Below, piece by piece: positions 6,652-11,785 of a stretch of DNA of 11,785 bases (position 1 is its first letter; the number at the start of each line of letters is the position of its first letter). Source of the DNA: an uncultured Alphaproteobacteria bacterium. GTDB lineage: Bacteria > Pseudomonadota > Alphaproteobacteria > Caulobacterales > Caulobacteraceae. The notes beneath the pieces are model-generated. The model was given only the letters and a program-made list of their open reading frames with translations, did no database searches and was not told where the DNA came from. Both the position numbers and the translations under genes were made by a program. The stretch covers positions 1 to 11,785 of the forward strand of contig CAIZKE010000048.1 in assembly GCA_903933475.1 (NCBI GenBank), in the 5' to 3' direction.

Positions 6652-6681
6652 TTGCGAAACCCCGGTCACAGGCCATACAGT
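6652..6681 (+). promoter_or_regulatory. Possible promoter of the HerA-like ATPase gene
   Basis: TTGCGA (6652-6657) and TACAGT (6676-6681) are 18 nt apart, each matching the consensus at 4/6 positions. They lie in the 105-bp divergent gap and would give a leader of about 40 nt. Pattern evidence only. Confidence 0.35.
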
Positions 6682-6691
6682 TGCGCAGAAG

Positions 6692-6708
6692 GCAGGGCGC
6701 AGCCCTGC
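6692..6708 (+). promoter_or_regulatory. Leader hairpin upstream of the HerA-like ATPase
   Basis: GCAGGGC, GCA, GCCCTGC form a perfect 7-bp stem with a three-base loop. It ends 11 nt before the GGAGG (6720-6724) that precedes ATG 6729. The near-perfect dyad could be a protein-binding site or an mRNA element; no T-tract follows, so it is not a terminator. Confidence 0.4.
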
Positions 6709-6728
6709 AGGACACGTCTGGAGGGCCC

Positions 6729-8207
6729 ATGACAGATACGACTCAGCCTGAGGGCGTTCTGATCGGCAGTTCGGGACATCCCGAGATCCTGCGCCTGGAC
6801 CGGGCCAACCGGCATGGGCTGGTGGCGGGCGCCACGGGGACTGGCAAGACCGTCACCCTCCAGATCCTGGCCCAGGGCCTGTCCGACGCCGGGGTCCCGG
6901 TCTTCGCCGCCGACGTCAAGGGCGACCTCTGCGGGATCGCCGCGCCCGGAGAGCCGGGCGAGAAGATGCTGGCGCGGGCCCGGTCAATGGACCTGGACCT
7001 CACCCCCATCGCCGCCCCGGTCATCCTGTGGGACCTGTTCGGTGCCCAGGGCCATCCCATCCGCGCCACAGTGTCGGAGGTCGGGCCCCTCCTGATCTCC
7101 CGCATGCTGGAGCTGAACGACGTCCAGGAGGGTGTCCTTTCGGTGGTGTTCCGCGCCGCCGACGACGAGGGCCTCCTGCTCCTGGACATGAAGGACCTCC
7201 AGGCCGCCCTGACCTTCGCCTCCCAGAACGCCGCCGCCCTCGGGGCCCGCTATGGCAACGTCTCCACGGCCACCGTGGCCACCATCCAGCGCAAGCTCCT
7301 GGTGCTCGAGGACCAGGGCGGGGCTGGCCTGTTCGGCGAACCCGCCCTCGACCTGTCCGACTTCATGCGGCGGGACCCCCAGGGCCGCGGCTATGTGAAC
7401 ATCCTGGCCGCGGACCGGCTGATCGCCTCGCCCCGGCTCTACGCCACCTTCCTGCTCTGGCTCATGTCCGAGCTGTTCGAGGTCCTGCCCGAGGTTGGCG
7501 ACGCCGACCGGCCCAAGCTGGCCTTCTTCTTCGACGAGGCCCACCTGCTGTTCCGGGATGCGCCAAAGTCCCTTCTGGAAAAGGTCGAGCAGGTGGTGCG
7601 CCTGATCCGGTCCAAGGGCGTCGGGGTCTATTTCGTCACCCAGAACCCGGCCGACATCCCCGACGGCGTCCTGGGCCAGCTGGGAAACCGCATCCAGCAC
7701 GCCCTGCGGGCCTATACCCCCGCCGAGCAGAAGGGACTGAAGGCGGCGGCGGCCAGCTTCCGGGCCAATCCCGACTTCAACACCGCCGAGGCGATCCAGG
7801 GCCTGGGCGTCGGCGAGGCCCTGGTCTCGGTGCTTGACGAGAAGGGCGCGCCCACAGTGGTGCAGAAGACCCTGATCCGCCCGCCGGCCTCGCGCCTTGG
7901 GCCCCTGTCCCCCGGGGAAAGGGCCGGGCTGATGGGTTCGAGCCCGGTCCGGGGCGCCTACGACCAGGCCATCGACCGCGAGAGCGCCTTCGAGGTCCTC
8001 CAGGCCCGGGCGGCGGCCAAGGCCGACCAGGTGCCCGCCCCGGGGCGGGCCCCGTCCCGTTCGCCGGCCCCGGCCCGGGCGCCGTCGGCGAGCCAGGGTC
8101 GCCAGTCCATGGGCGAAACCTTCGCCAAGCAGCTCCTGCGCACCCTGGCGTCCACCGCCGGTCGGGAGATCATGCGCGGCGTCCTCGGCGGCATGCGACG
8201 CCGCTGA
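6729..8207 (+). CDS. YjgR-type HerA-like P-loop ATPase (DUF853)
   Basis: This 492-residue protein closely resembles E. coli YjgR over its whole length. NRHGLVAGATGTGKTVTLQ contains Walker A (GATGTGKT, 34-41); FAADVKGDL (59-67), WDLFGAQGHPIRATVSEVGP (101-120) and LLLLDMKDL (149-157) are family blocks. KLAFFFDEAHLLF (263-275) is Walker B with DEAH, and RLIRSKGVGVYFVTQNPADI (291-310) and GQLGNRIQHALRAYTP (316-331) form the sensor and arginine-finger region. A Pro/Ala/Ser/Arg-rich linker (436-457) precedes a basic C-terminal helix ending RGVLGGMRRR. The family belongs to the HerA/FtsK ATPases, but its function is unknown. No NurA-like or other nuclease is adjacent, so a DNA-end-processing or defence role is not supported. 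GGAGG (6720-6724) is only 4 nt from ATG 6729, a tight spacing. The frame stays open upstream to 5775, but that stretch is antisense to the AI-2E gene and not homologous. Confidence 0.95.
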   Translation: MTDTTQPEGVLIGSSGHPEILRLDRANRHGLVAGATGTGKTVTLQILAQGLSDAGVPVFAADVKGDLCGIAAPGEPGEKMLARARSMDLDLTPIAAPVILWDLFGAQGHPIRATVSEVGPLLISRMLELNDVQEGVLSVVFRAADDEGLLLLDMKDLQAALTFASQNAAALGARYGNVSTATVATIQRKLLVLEDQGGAGLFGEPALDLSDFMRRDPQGRGYVNILAADRLIASPRLYATFLLWLMSELFEVLPEVGDADRPKLAFFFDEAHLLFRDAPKSLLEKVEQVVRLIRSKGVGVYFVTQNPADIPDGVLGQLGNRIQHALRAYTPAEQKGLKAAAASFRANPDFNTAEAIQGLGVGEALVSVLDEKGAPTVVQKTLIRPPASRLGPLSPGERAGLMGSSPVRGAYDQAIDRESAFEVLQARAAAKADQVPAPGRAPSRSPAPARAPSASQGRQSMGETFAKQLLRTLASTAGREIMRGVLGGMRRR

Positions 8208-8214
8208 CGGCACG

Positions 8215-8243
8215 AAAAAGGGCCGGCCCCGAAGGACCGGCCC
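8215..8243 (-). terminator. Intrinsic terminator of the SDR gene, UUCG tetraloop
   Basis: Read on the minus strand, the arm GGGCCGGTCC (8243-8234), the loop TTCG (8233-8230) and the arm GGGCCGGCCC (8229-8220) form a 10-bp stem with a single T-G wobble. A C(UUCG)G tetraloop closes it. Five Ts (8219-8215) follow directly. It starts 29 nt after the SDR stop at 8273. The plus-strand side has no T-run, so it terminates the SDR transcript and gives at most weak termination for the ATPase gene that ends at 8207. Confidence 0.92.
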
Positions 8244-8272
8244 CCTGTCGAAGCCGAAGCCCGAGGCGCGGT

Positions 8273-9055
8273 TTAGCGCGGCGCCATGCGGATGGCACCG
8301 TCGAGGCGCACGTCTTCACCGTTGAAGTAGCCGTTGGTGATCATGGTCAGGGCCAGCTGGGCGTACTCCTCGGGATTACCGAGACGCTTGGGGAAGGGCA
8401 CCGAGGCCGCCAGGGCTTCCTTCACCTGGGGCGGGGCACCGTTCATCAGCGGGGTGGAGAAGATGCCCGGCAGGATGGTGTTCACCCGGATGCCGTCGCC
8501 GGCGAGGTCACGGGCGATGGGCAGGGTCATGCCCACCACGCCGCCCTTGGAGGCGGAATAGGCCGCCTGGCCCATCTGGCCGTCCTCGGCCGCCACGGAG
8601 GCGGTGTTGACGATGGCGCCGCGCTCACCGTCCTCGAGGGGCGTAAGGTCCAGCATGCCCTTCGCCGACTTGGCAACGCAGCGGAAGGTGCCGACCAGAT
8701 TGATCTGGATGATCAGGTTGAAGGCGTCGAGGGGGAAGTGCTTGGTCTCGCCGGTCTGCCGGTCCCGGCTGGCGGTCTTGGCGGCATTGCCGGTGCCGGC
8801 GCAGTTCACGAGGATGCGCTCCTGGCCGTGCGCGGCGCGGGCCTTTTCGAAGGCGGCGTCGACGTCGGCGTCGGAGGTGACGTTGCATTTGCAGAACACG
8901 CCGCCCACTTCTTTGGCGACCGCTTCGCCCTTCGCCTCATTCATGTCGAAAATGGCGACCTTGACTCCGTGCGACGCGAGGGCGCGGACGGTGGCCTCGC
9001 CGAGGCCGGAAGCGCCGCCCGTGACAACGGCGGCGATGGAGGAATCGAGTTTCAT
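8273..9055 (-). CDS. Short-chain dehydrogenase, 3-hydroxyacyl-CoA dehydrogenase type II (HSD10-like)
   Basis: This 260-residue classical SDR has TGGASGLG (12-19) as the cofactor loop, and Asp37 (AIFDMNE) after strand 2 favours NAD over NADP. NCAG (84-87), Ser153 (NTASVAAEDGQ), Tyr166 and Lys170 (YSASK) complete the catalytic set. The insertion after NCAG (TGNAAKTASRD...FPLDAFNLIIQINLVGTF) and the end SVPFPKRLGNPEEYAQLA...NGYFNGEDVRLDGAIRM are typical of HSD10-type enzymes. These oxidise 3-hydroxyacyl-CoA or 2-methyl-3-hydroxybutyryl-CoA in fatty-acid and branched-chain amino-acid breakdown. ATG 9055 is chosen because GGGAG (9070-9066) lies 10 nt upstream and the family begins just before the GxxxGxG loop; an in-frame upstream start at 9100 adds 15 non-homologous residues. 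It is a single-gene transcript with a strong terminator, divergent from the YkvA gene. Exact substrate unknown. Confidence 0.95.
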   Translation of the reverse strand: MKLDSSIAAVVTGGASGLGEATVRALASHGVKVAIFDMNEAKGEAVAKEVGGVFCKCNVTSDADVDAAFEKARAAHGQERILVNCAGTGNAAKTASRDRQTGETKHFPLDAFNLIIQINLVGTFRCVAKSAKGMLDLTPLEDGERGAIVNTASVAAEDGQMGQAAYSASKGGVVGMTLPIARDLAGDGIRVNTILPGIFSTPLMNGAPPQVKEALAASVPFPKRLGNPEEYAQLALTMITNGYFNGEDVRLDGAIRMAPR

Positions 9056-9065
9056 GGACGCTGAG

Positions 9066-9070
9066 CTCCC
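9066..9070 (-). promoter_or_regulatory. Shine-Dalgarno GGGAG of the SDR gene
   Basis: GGGAG on the minus strand lies 10 nt before ATG 9055, supporting that start over the longer reading from 9100. The whole divergent gap (9056-9112) is only 57 bp, and I could not assign convincing promoter boxes in it. Confidence 0.65.
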
Positions 9071-9112
9071 GTGTTCGTCTAAAGGAAAACCTGAACCCAT
9101 GCCTTTATCCCG

Positions 9113-9538
9113 ATGAACGCCGACTCAAAAGCATCACGCGACGTAAATCCGGGGGGAATCGACCCCGACTCGCCAATCCATCCCGACCAGGCCCTGGTTC
9201 CGGAGGTCATCCGGGTGAATGCAAGCCGGGTCCGGCGGGGATTCTGGCCGAAGATCCGGCGGGTCGCTGCCCGGATTCCCTTCGCCGCCGACGCCCTCGC
9301 TGTCTGGCGGTGCGCGCAGGACCCGGCCACGCCCCGCACCGCCAAGGCGCTCATGCTGGCGGCCCTGGCCTATTTCGTCCTGCCGACGGACGCCGTGCCC
9401 GACTTCCTGGGGGCTGTGGGCTTCACGGATGACGCCGCCGTCTTCGCCGCCCTGCTGGCGCTGATCGGCAAGCACCTCAAGCCCGAGCATCGCGAAGCCG
9501 CGGCAGCCGACCTCGCGCGCCTGCGCGGTGAGGACTAG
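9113..9538 (+). CDS. YkvA family protein (DUF1232)
   Basis: This 141-residue protein has LMLAALAYFVLPTDAVPDFL (about 80-99) and GFTDDAAVFAALLALI (103-118), the DUF1232 core with its LP.D..PD motif and a hydrophobic hairpin. GFWPKIRRVAARIPFAADALAVWRCAQDPATP just upstream resembles proteobacterial YkvA proteins. The molecular function is not known; the core suggests membrane association. The N-terminus is uncertain: ATG 9113 has no good ribosome site, whereas GTG 9215 has GGAGG (9202-9206) 8 nt upstream and would give 107 residues. The family usually keeps about 20-40 residues before the FW motif, and I keep the longer form tentatively. The gene ends at TAG 9536-9538, where a palindromic element begins, and converges on the aldehyde dehydrogenase gene. 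Confidence 0.88.
   Translation: MNADSKASRDVNPGGIDPDSPIHPDQALVPEVIRVNASRVRRGFWPKIRRVAARIPFAADALAVWRCAQDPATPRTAKALMLAALAYFVLPTDAVPDFLGAVGFTDDAAVFAALLALIGKHLKPEHREAAAADLARLRGED
9202..9206 (+). promoter_or_regulatory. Shine-Dalgarno-like GGAGG before an alternative YkvA start
   Basis: GGAGG lies 8 nt before an in-frame GTG at 9215. It is a better ribosome site than anything before ATG 9113, so the real protein may be 107 rather than 141 residues. Confidence 0.4.
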
Positions 9539-9586
9539 ATCCTGTTCCGATAAGTGGGAACCGGTTATCGGATCCAAACAGGATCT
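9537..9586. repeat. Bipartite palindromic element 1 in a convergent gap
   Basis: The outer arms AGATCCTGTT (9537-9546) and AACAGGATCT (9577-9586) pair over 10 bp. The inner arms CCGATAA (9547-9553) and TTATCGG (9565-9571) pair over 7 bp around an 11-nt loop, GTGGGAACCGG, with five unpaired bases (9572-9576) on one side. The GTGGGAACCGGTT core resembles a short palindromic repeat I recall as frequent between genes in Alphaproteobacteria, a REP-like dispersed element. The element begins within the TAG stop of the YkvA gene. It may act as a transcription barrier or 3'-end stabiliser. Confidence 0.7.
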
Positions 9587-9599
9587 CACTCTTTGGACT

Positions 9600-9650
9600 T
9601 AGACCCTGTTTTATCCCTTCAGACGTTCCATCTGAAGGGAACAGGCTCTA
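9600..9650. repeat. Bipartite palindromic element 2 in a convergent gap
   Basis: The inner arms TCCCTTCAGA (9614-9623) and TCTGAAGGGA (9631-9640) pair over 10 bp around a 7-nt loop, CGTTCCA. The outer arms CCTGT (9605-9609) and ACAGG (9641-9645) pair, and TAGA (9600-9603) pairs with TCTA (9647-9650) beyond one mismatch. Element 1 has the same CCTGTT/AACAGG outer motif but a different inner stem, so the two look like related modules. The right end CTA (9648-9650) is the TAG stop of the aldehyde dehydrogenase gene on the minus strand. No U-tract is present, so any terminator role is uncertain. Confidence 0.7.
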
Positions 9651-11066
9651 GCCCTTGATCTGCCCGTCCAGCATCTTGCGGATGCCGGGGCCGTAGGGCG
9701 GGCGCAGCATTTTCAGTGGACCGATGTCCTTCTTCATCTGGCTGAAGATGGCCTTGCGGTGGCTGAACTCCCGGAAGCCGTCGACCCCGTGATAGCTGCC
9801 CATGCCCGAAGGGCCGACGCCGCCGAAGGGCAGGTCCTCCTGGGCCACGTGCATGACCACGTCGTTCACGGTGACGCCCCCGGCCGTCGTCCGGCTGAGC
9901 ACTTCTTCGCGCTCGGCAGGGTCATCGCCGAAGTAGTAGAGGCCCAGGGGCCGGTCGCGGCCGTTCACATAGGCCAGGGCCTCGTCCAGGGTCTCGTAGC
10001 TCTTCACCGGCAGGACCGGGCCAAAGATCTCCTCCTGCATCACCTTCATGTCGTCGGTGGGATCGAGGATCAGGGTCGGGGCGATCTTGCGATGGGGCTG
10101 CTGGGAAAGGTCCTCGCCCTCGGGCTTGAGCTCGATCACCCGGGCGCCCTTGGCCCGGGCGTCGTCGATATAGCCGGTGATCCGGTCATAGTGCCGCTGG
10201 GCGATGATCGAGGTGTAGTCGGGATTGTCCTTGATCGTCGGGAACATTGTAGCGACGGAGGCGCGGGCGGCGGCCACAAAGCCCTCCACCTGGTCCTTCG
10301 GCGCCAGGACGTAGTCGGGAGCCAGGCAGATCTGGCCCGCATTGAGCGTCTTGCCGTTCATGACCCGGGCGGCGGCCACCTTCAGGTCGGCCGACTTGCC
10401 CAGGATCACCGGGCTCTTGCCGCCGAGCTCCAGGGTGACAGGCACCAGGTTCTCGGCCGCGGCGCGCATGACGTGGCGGGCGACCGAGGTCGCCCCCGTG
10501 AAGATCAGGTGGTCGAAGGCCAGGCGCGAGAAGGCCTCGCCCACCTCCGGCCCGCCGGTGACCACGGCGATCTCTTCCTCGGAGAAGGCGCCCGCAAACA
10601 TCGTGCGCATCAGTTCGGAAGTGGCCGGCGTGAACTCCGAGGGCTTGATCATGGCCCGGTTGCCGGCCGCGAGGATGCCCGCGAGGGGCGCAAAGGTCAG
10701 GTTCACCGGGAAGTTCCAGGGGCTGATCACGCCCACCACGCCCTTGGGCTGGAAGCGCACCTCGGCCTTGGCGCCGAACAGGCCCAGGATGGCAGGGGTC
10801 GGCTTGCGCTTCTCGGGGCGCATCCACTTGGCGAGGTTGTCCCGGGCGTGCTGCAGCGGGCCGATGGAGCCGGCAATGTCGGTGAAGGCCGTGGCCTCCC
10901 GGGACCGGGAGCCGAAGTCGGTATTGAGGGCCTCCTCGATGGCCTGGCGGTTCTCGCGCAGGAGGCGGATGCAGCGGTCGATGCGTTCGATCCGCAGGGC
11001 CGCGCTGGCCTCGCCGTCACGCAGATGGGCCGCCTTCTGGCGCTCGAGAATGGCCTGCATGTCCAT
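9648..11066 (-). CDS. Aldehyde dehydrogenase, coniferyl-aldehyde dehydrogenase (CalB) type
   Basis: This 472-residue NAD(P)-dependent ALDH has PWNFPVNLTFAPLAGILAAG (116-135; Asn118 stabilises the thiohemiacetal) and KPSE with Lys141. FTGAT (189-193) is the cofactor loop; LELGGKSP (213-220) holds the general base Glu214, NAGQICLAPDYVL (242-254) holds catalytic Cys247, and EEIFGPVLP (345-353) follows. The NAGQICLAPDYVL block and the C-terminal PPYGPGIRKML resemble coniferyl-aldehyde dehydrogenases, which oxidise lignin-derived aromatic aldehydes to acids. Related enzymes also use medium- or long-chain aliphatic aldehydes, so the substrate is tentative. ATG 11066 is chosen because GGAGG (11078-11074) lies 7 nt upstream; an open reading from 11123 adds 19 unrelated residues. 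The gene lies 53 bp downstream of the DMT exporter on the same strand and may share its transcript. The stop codon lies in palindromic element 2. Confidence 0.94.
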   Translation of the reverse strand: MDMQAILERQKAAHLRDGEASAALRIERIDRCIRLLRENRQAIEEALNTDFGSRSREATAFTDIAGSIGPLQHARDNLAKWMRPEKRKPTPAILGLFGAKAEVRFQPKGVVGVISPWNFPVNLTFAPLAGILAAGNRAMIKPSEFTPATSELMRTMFAGAFSEEEIAVVTGGPEVGEAFSRLAFDHLIFTGATSVARHVMRAAAENLVPVTLELGGKSPVILGKSADLKVAAARVMNGKTLNAGQICLAPDYVLAPKDQVEGFVAAARASVATMFPTIKDNPDYTSIIAQRHYDRITGYIDDARAKGARVIELKPEGEDLSQQPHRKIAPTLILDPTDDMKVMQEEIFGPVLPVKSYETLDEALAYVNGRDRPLGLYYFGDDPAEREEVLSRTTAGGVTVNDVVMHVAQEDLPFGGVGPSGMGSYHGVDGFREFSHRKAIFSQMKKDIGPLKMLRPPYGPGIRKMLDGQIKG

Positions 11067-11072
11067 GGGGAT

Positions 11073-11092
11073 CCCTCCAGTCTGACTGGGAG
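11073..11092 (-). promoter_or_regulatory. Hairpin that includes the ALDH Shine-Dalgarno
   Basis: On the minus strand CTCCCAGT (11092-11085) can pair with ACTGG-A-GGG (11081-11073, one bulged A) around a CAG loop. The GGAGGG ribosome site (11078-11073) lies in the 3' arm and would be masked when the hairpin forms. As DNA, the core is the 13-bp dyad CCAGTCTGACTGG (11077-11089 on the plus strand). Translational control or repressor binding are both possible. Confidence 0.4.
11074..11078 (-). promoter_or_regulatory. Shine-Dalgarno GGAGG of the aldehyde dehydrogenase gene
   Basis: GGAGG lies 7 nt before ATG 11066. It selects this start over the in-frame ATG two codons later (11060) and over the longer reading from 11123. 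Confidence 0.85.
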
Positions 11093-11119
11093 TGAAGAGG
11101 CCCAGCGATTGCGCTCCCG

Positions 11120-11785
11120 TCAAGAGCGTACCGCGACGCCCCTGCGGGAGGCCACGTGCTCGCGCCAGGTGATGAAGAGGGTGGAGGCGACCACCACGGC
11201 GGCGCCGACGATTGTCCAGACGGTGGGGACCTCGGCGAACAGGAAGAAGCCGACGGCGGCGGCGAAGACCAGGCGGATGTAGTCCACCGGCGCCATGGCG
11301 GCGGCGTCGCCTGCGGCCATGCCCCGGATGTAGAAGGCCTGGGTCGCGGTGCCCATGACGCCCATCAGGGACAGCAGGGCGAGGTCCACGGGCTCGGGCC
11401 AGCGCCAGGACAACAGGGCTCCGGGGATCGAGAAGACCATTCCGAGCGTCGCCGCCCAGACCAGGAGGACCGTCGGGGCGTGATCCCGGGTCAGCACCTT
11501 CATGCCGGTGACCGTCAGGGCGAAGAGGAAGGACGAGGCCAGCATGGCCAGGGCCGGGAGGCCCAGGGCGAAGTGCCCGTCGGCACCGGGACGGACCATG
11601 ATCAGCACGCCGGCAAAACCCGCCAGGGCGGCGAAGATGCGCAAGGGCCCGATCCGCTCCCCCACCACGAAGGCAGCCAGGGGTACCAGCCAGAGACTGC
11701 GGGTGAAGGACAGGGCGTTGGCGTCCGCCAGGGGCATGTTCTGGAAGGCGTAGAAGGACAGCATGGTGCCCAGGGTCCCCGCCGC
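11120..11785 (-). CDS. EamA-domain DMT-superfamily transporter, N-terminus outside window
   Basis: The frame is open from the window end (11785) to TGA at 11122-11120, giving 221 visible residues. FYAFQNMPLADANALSFTRSLWLVPLAAFVVGERIG and the following GFAGVLIMVRP are the end of a first EamA repeat. The second repeat (LPALAMLASSFLFALTVTGMKVL to FLFAEVPTVWTIVGAAVVVAST) has five further hydrophobic segments, including the AFYIRGMAAGDAAAMAPVDYIRLVF block typical of the family. It should be an inner-membrane drug/metabolite exporter of about 290-300 residues with ten spans. The ATG at 11764 is internal, because the family sequence (GTLGTMLSFYAF) continues through it. The C-terminal tail is basic, which usually faces the cytoplasm. 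Substrate unknown. The gene lies upstream of the aldehyde dehydrogenase with a 53-bp gap and could be its operon partner. Confidence 0.92.
   Translation of the reverse strand, partial: AAGTLGTMLSFYAFQNMPLADANALSFTRSLWLVPLAAFVVGERIGPLRIFAALAGFAGVLIMVRPGADGHFALGLPALAMLASSFLFALTVTGMKVLTRDHAPTVLLVWAATLGMVFSIPGALLSWRWPEPVDLALLSLMGVMGTATQAFYIRGMAAGDAAAMAPVDYIRLVFAAAVGFFLFAEVPTVWTIVGAAVVVASTLFITWREHVASRRGVAVRS

Noticed and set aside
5775..6728. Long open extension of the HerA-like ATPase frame toward its 5' side (318 codons)
   Set aside because: It is antisense to the well-supported AI-2E gene, has low-complexity Gly/Asp/Arg/Gln-rich composition, and the YjgR family starts at the ATG at 6729 with GGAGG before it.
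6729..8207. HerA-based defence or DNA-repair system
   Set aside because: The protein matches the stand-alone YjgR/DUF853 type over its whole length, and no nuclease, SIR2, NurA or Mre11-like gene is adjacent.
9537..9650. CRISPR-like repeats
   Set aside because: There are only two elements, their inner sequences differ, and there is no regular repeat-spacer pattern; they are better explained as palindromic intergenic elements.
9759..11282. 507-codon plus-strand open frame opposite the aldehyde dehydrogenase
   Set aside because: It mirrors the codon structure of the ALDH gene in GC-rich DNA (Gly/His/Arg/Ala-rich, no recognisable domain) and runs into the exporter gene. The same explanation covers the minus-strand frame at 6984-8213 and the plus-strand frame at 3083-4213.

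Overview
The window is strongly GC-rich and consists almost entirely of closely packed, ordinary chromosomal genes with high-GC third codon positions. Gene content (a MaeB-type malic enzyme fused to a phosphotransacetylase-like domain, a YkvA/DUF1232 protein, an HSD10-like short-chain dehydrogenase, a coniferyl-aldehyde-type ALDH, an EcK/APH-like kinase) and the style of the palindromic repeats suggest an alphaproteobacterium, most likely Caulobacterales (Caulobacter/Phenylobacterium-like). That placement is inference from the sequence, with no database search. I see no rRNA, tRNA, CRISPR array, insertion sequence, integrase, phage gene or replication origin.

Layout. 1-390 (+): the 3' part of a histidine phosphatase. 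403-1055 (-): a two-gene unit of a four-helix membrane protein followed by a small XRE repressor-like protein; a 20-bp perfect palindrome in an AT-rich island (1093-1112) lies over its promoter. 1205-2305 (+): a phosphotransferase-family kinase, overlapping by 11 bp the convergent dapB (2295-3080, -), which encodes the lysine/peptidoglycan-pathway reductase. 3243-5531 (+): maeB, whose stop abuts the stop of a convergent AI-2E-family membrane protein (5532-6623, -). 6729-8207 (+): a YjgR-type HerA-like ATPase. 8273-9055 (-): an HSD10-like SDR ending in a clear intrinsic terminator with a UUCG tetraloop (8215-8243). 9113-9538 (+): a YkvA-family protein. 9537-9650: two tandem palindromic elements that fill the convergent gap and supply the stop codons on both sides. 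9648-11066 (-): an aldehyde dehydrogenase, downstream of and co-directional with a partial EamA/DMT exporter (11120-11785, -). No gene-free stretch reaches 300 bases; the longest are 3081-3242 (162 bp), 1056-1204 (149 bp), 9539-9647 (109 bp) and 6624-6728 (105 bp).

How the genes may work together. Most are independent units. The likely functional couplings are the membrane protein/XRE pair, probably self-regulated through the palindrome, and possibly the DMT exporter with the ALDH. The kinase lies near a histidine phosphatase, an arrangement reminiscent of hydroxyacyl-CoA metabolism, but this is only a hypothesis. I find no convincing undescribed multi-gene system. The most interesting signals are regulatory: the 20-bp palindrome, hairpins next to Shine-Dalgarno sequences before several genes, and the stop-codon-supplying palindromes.
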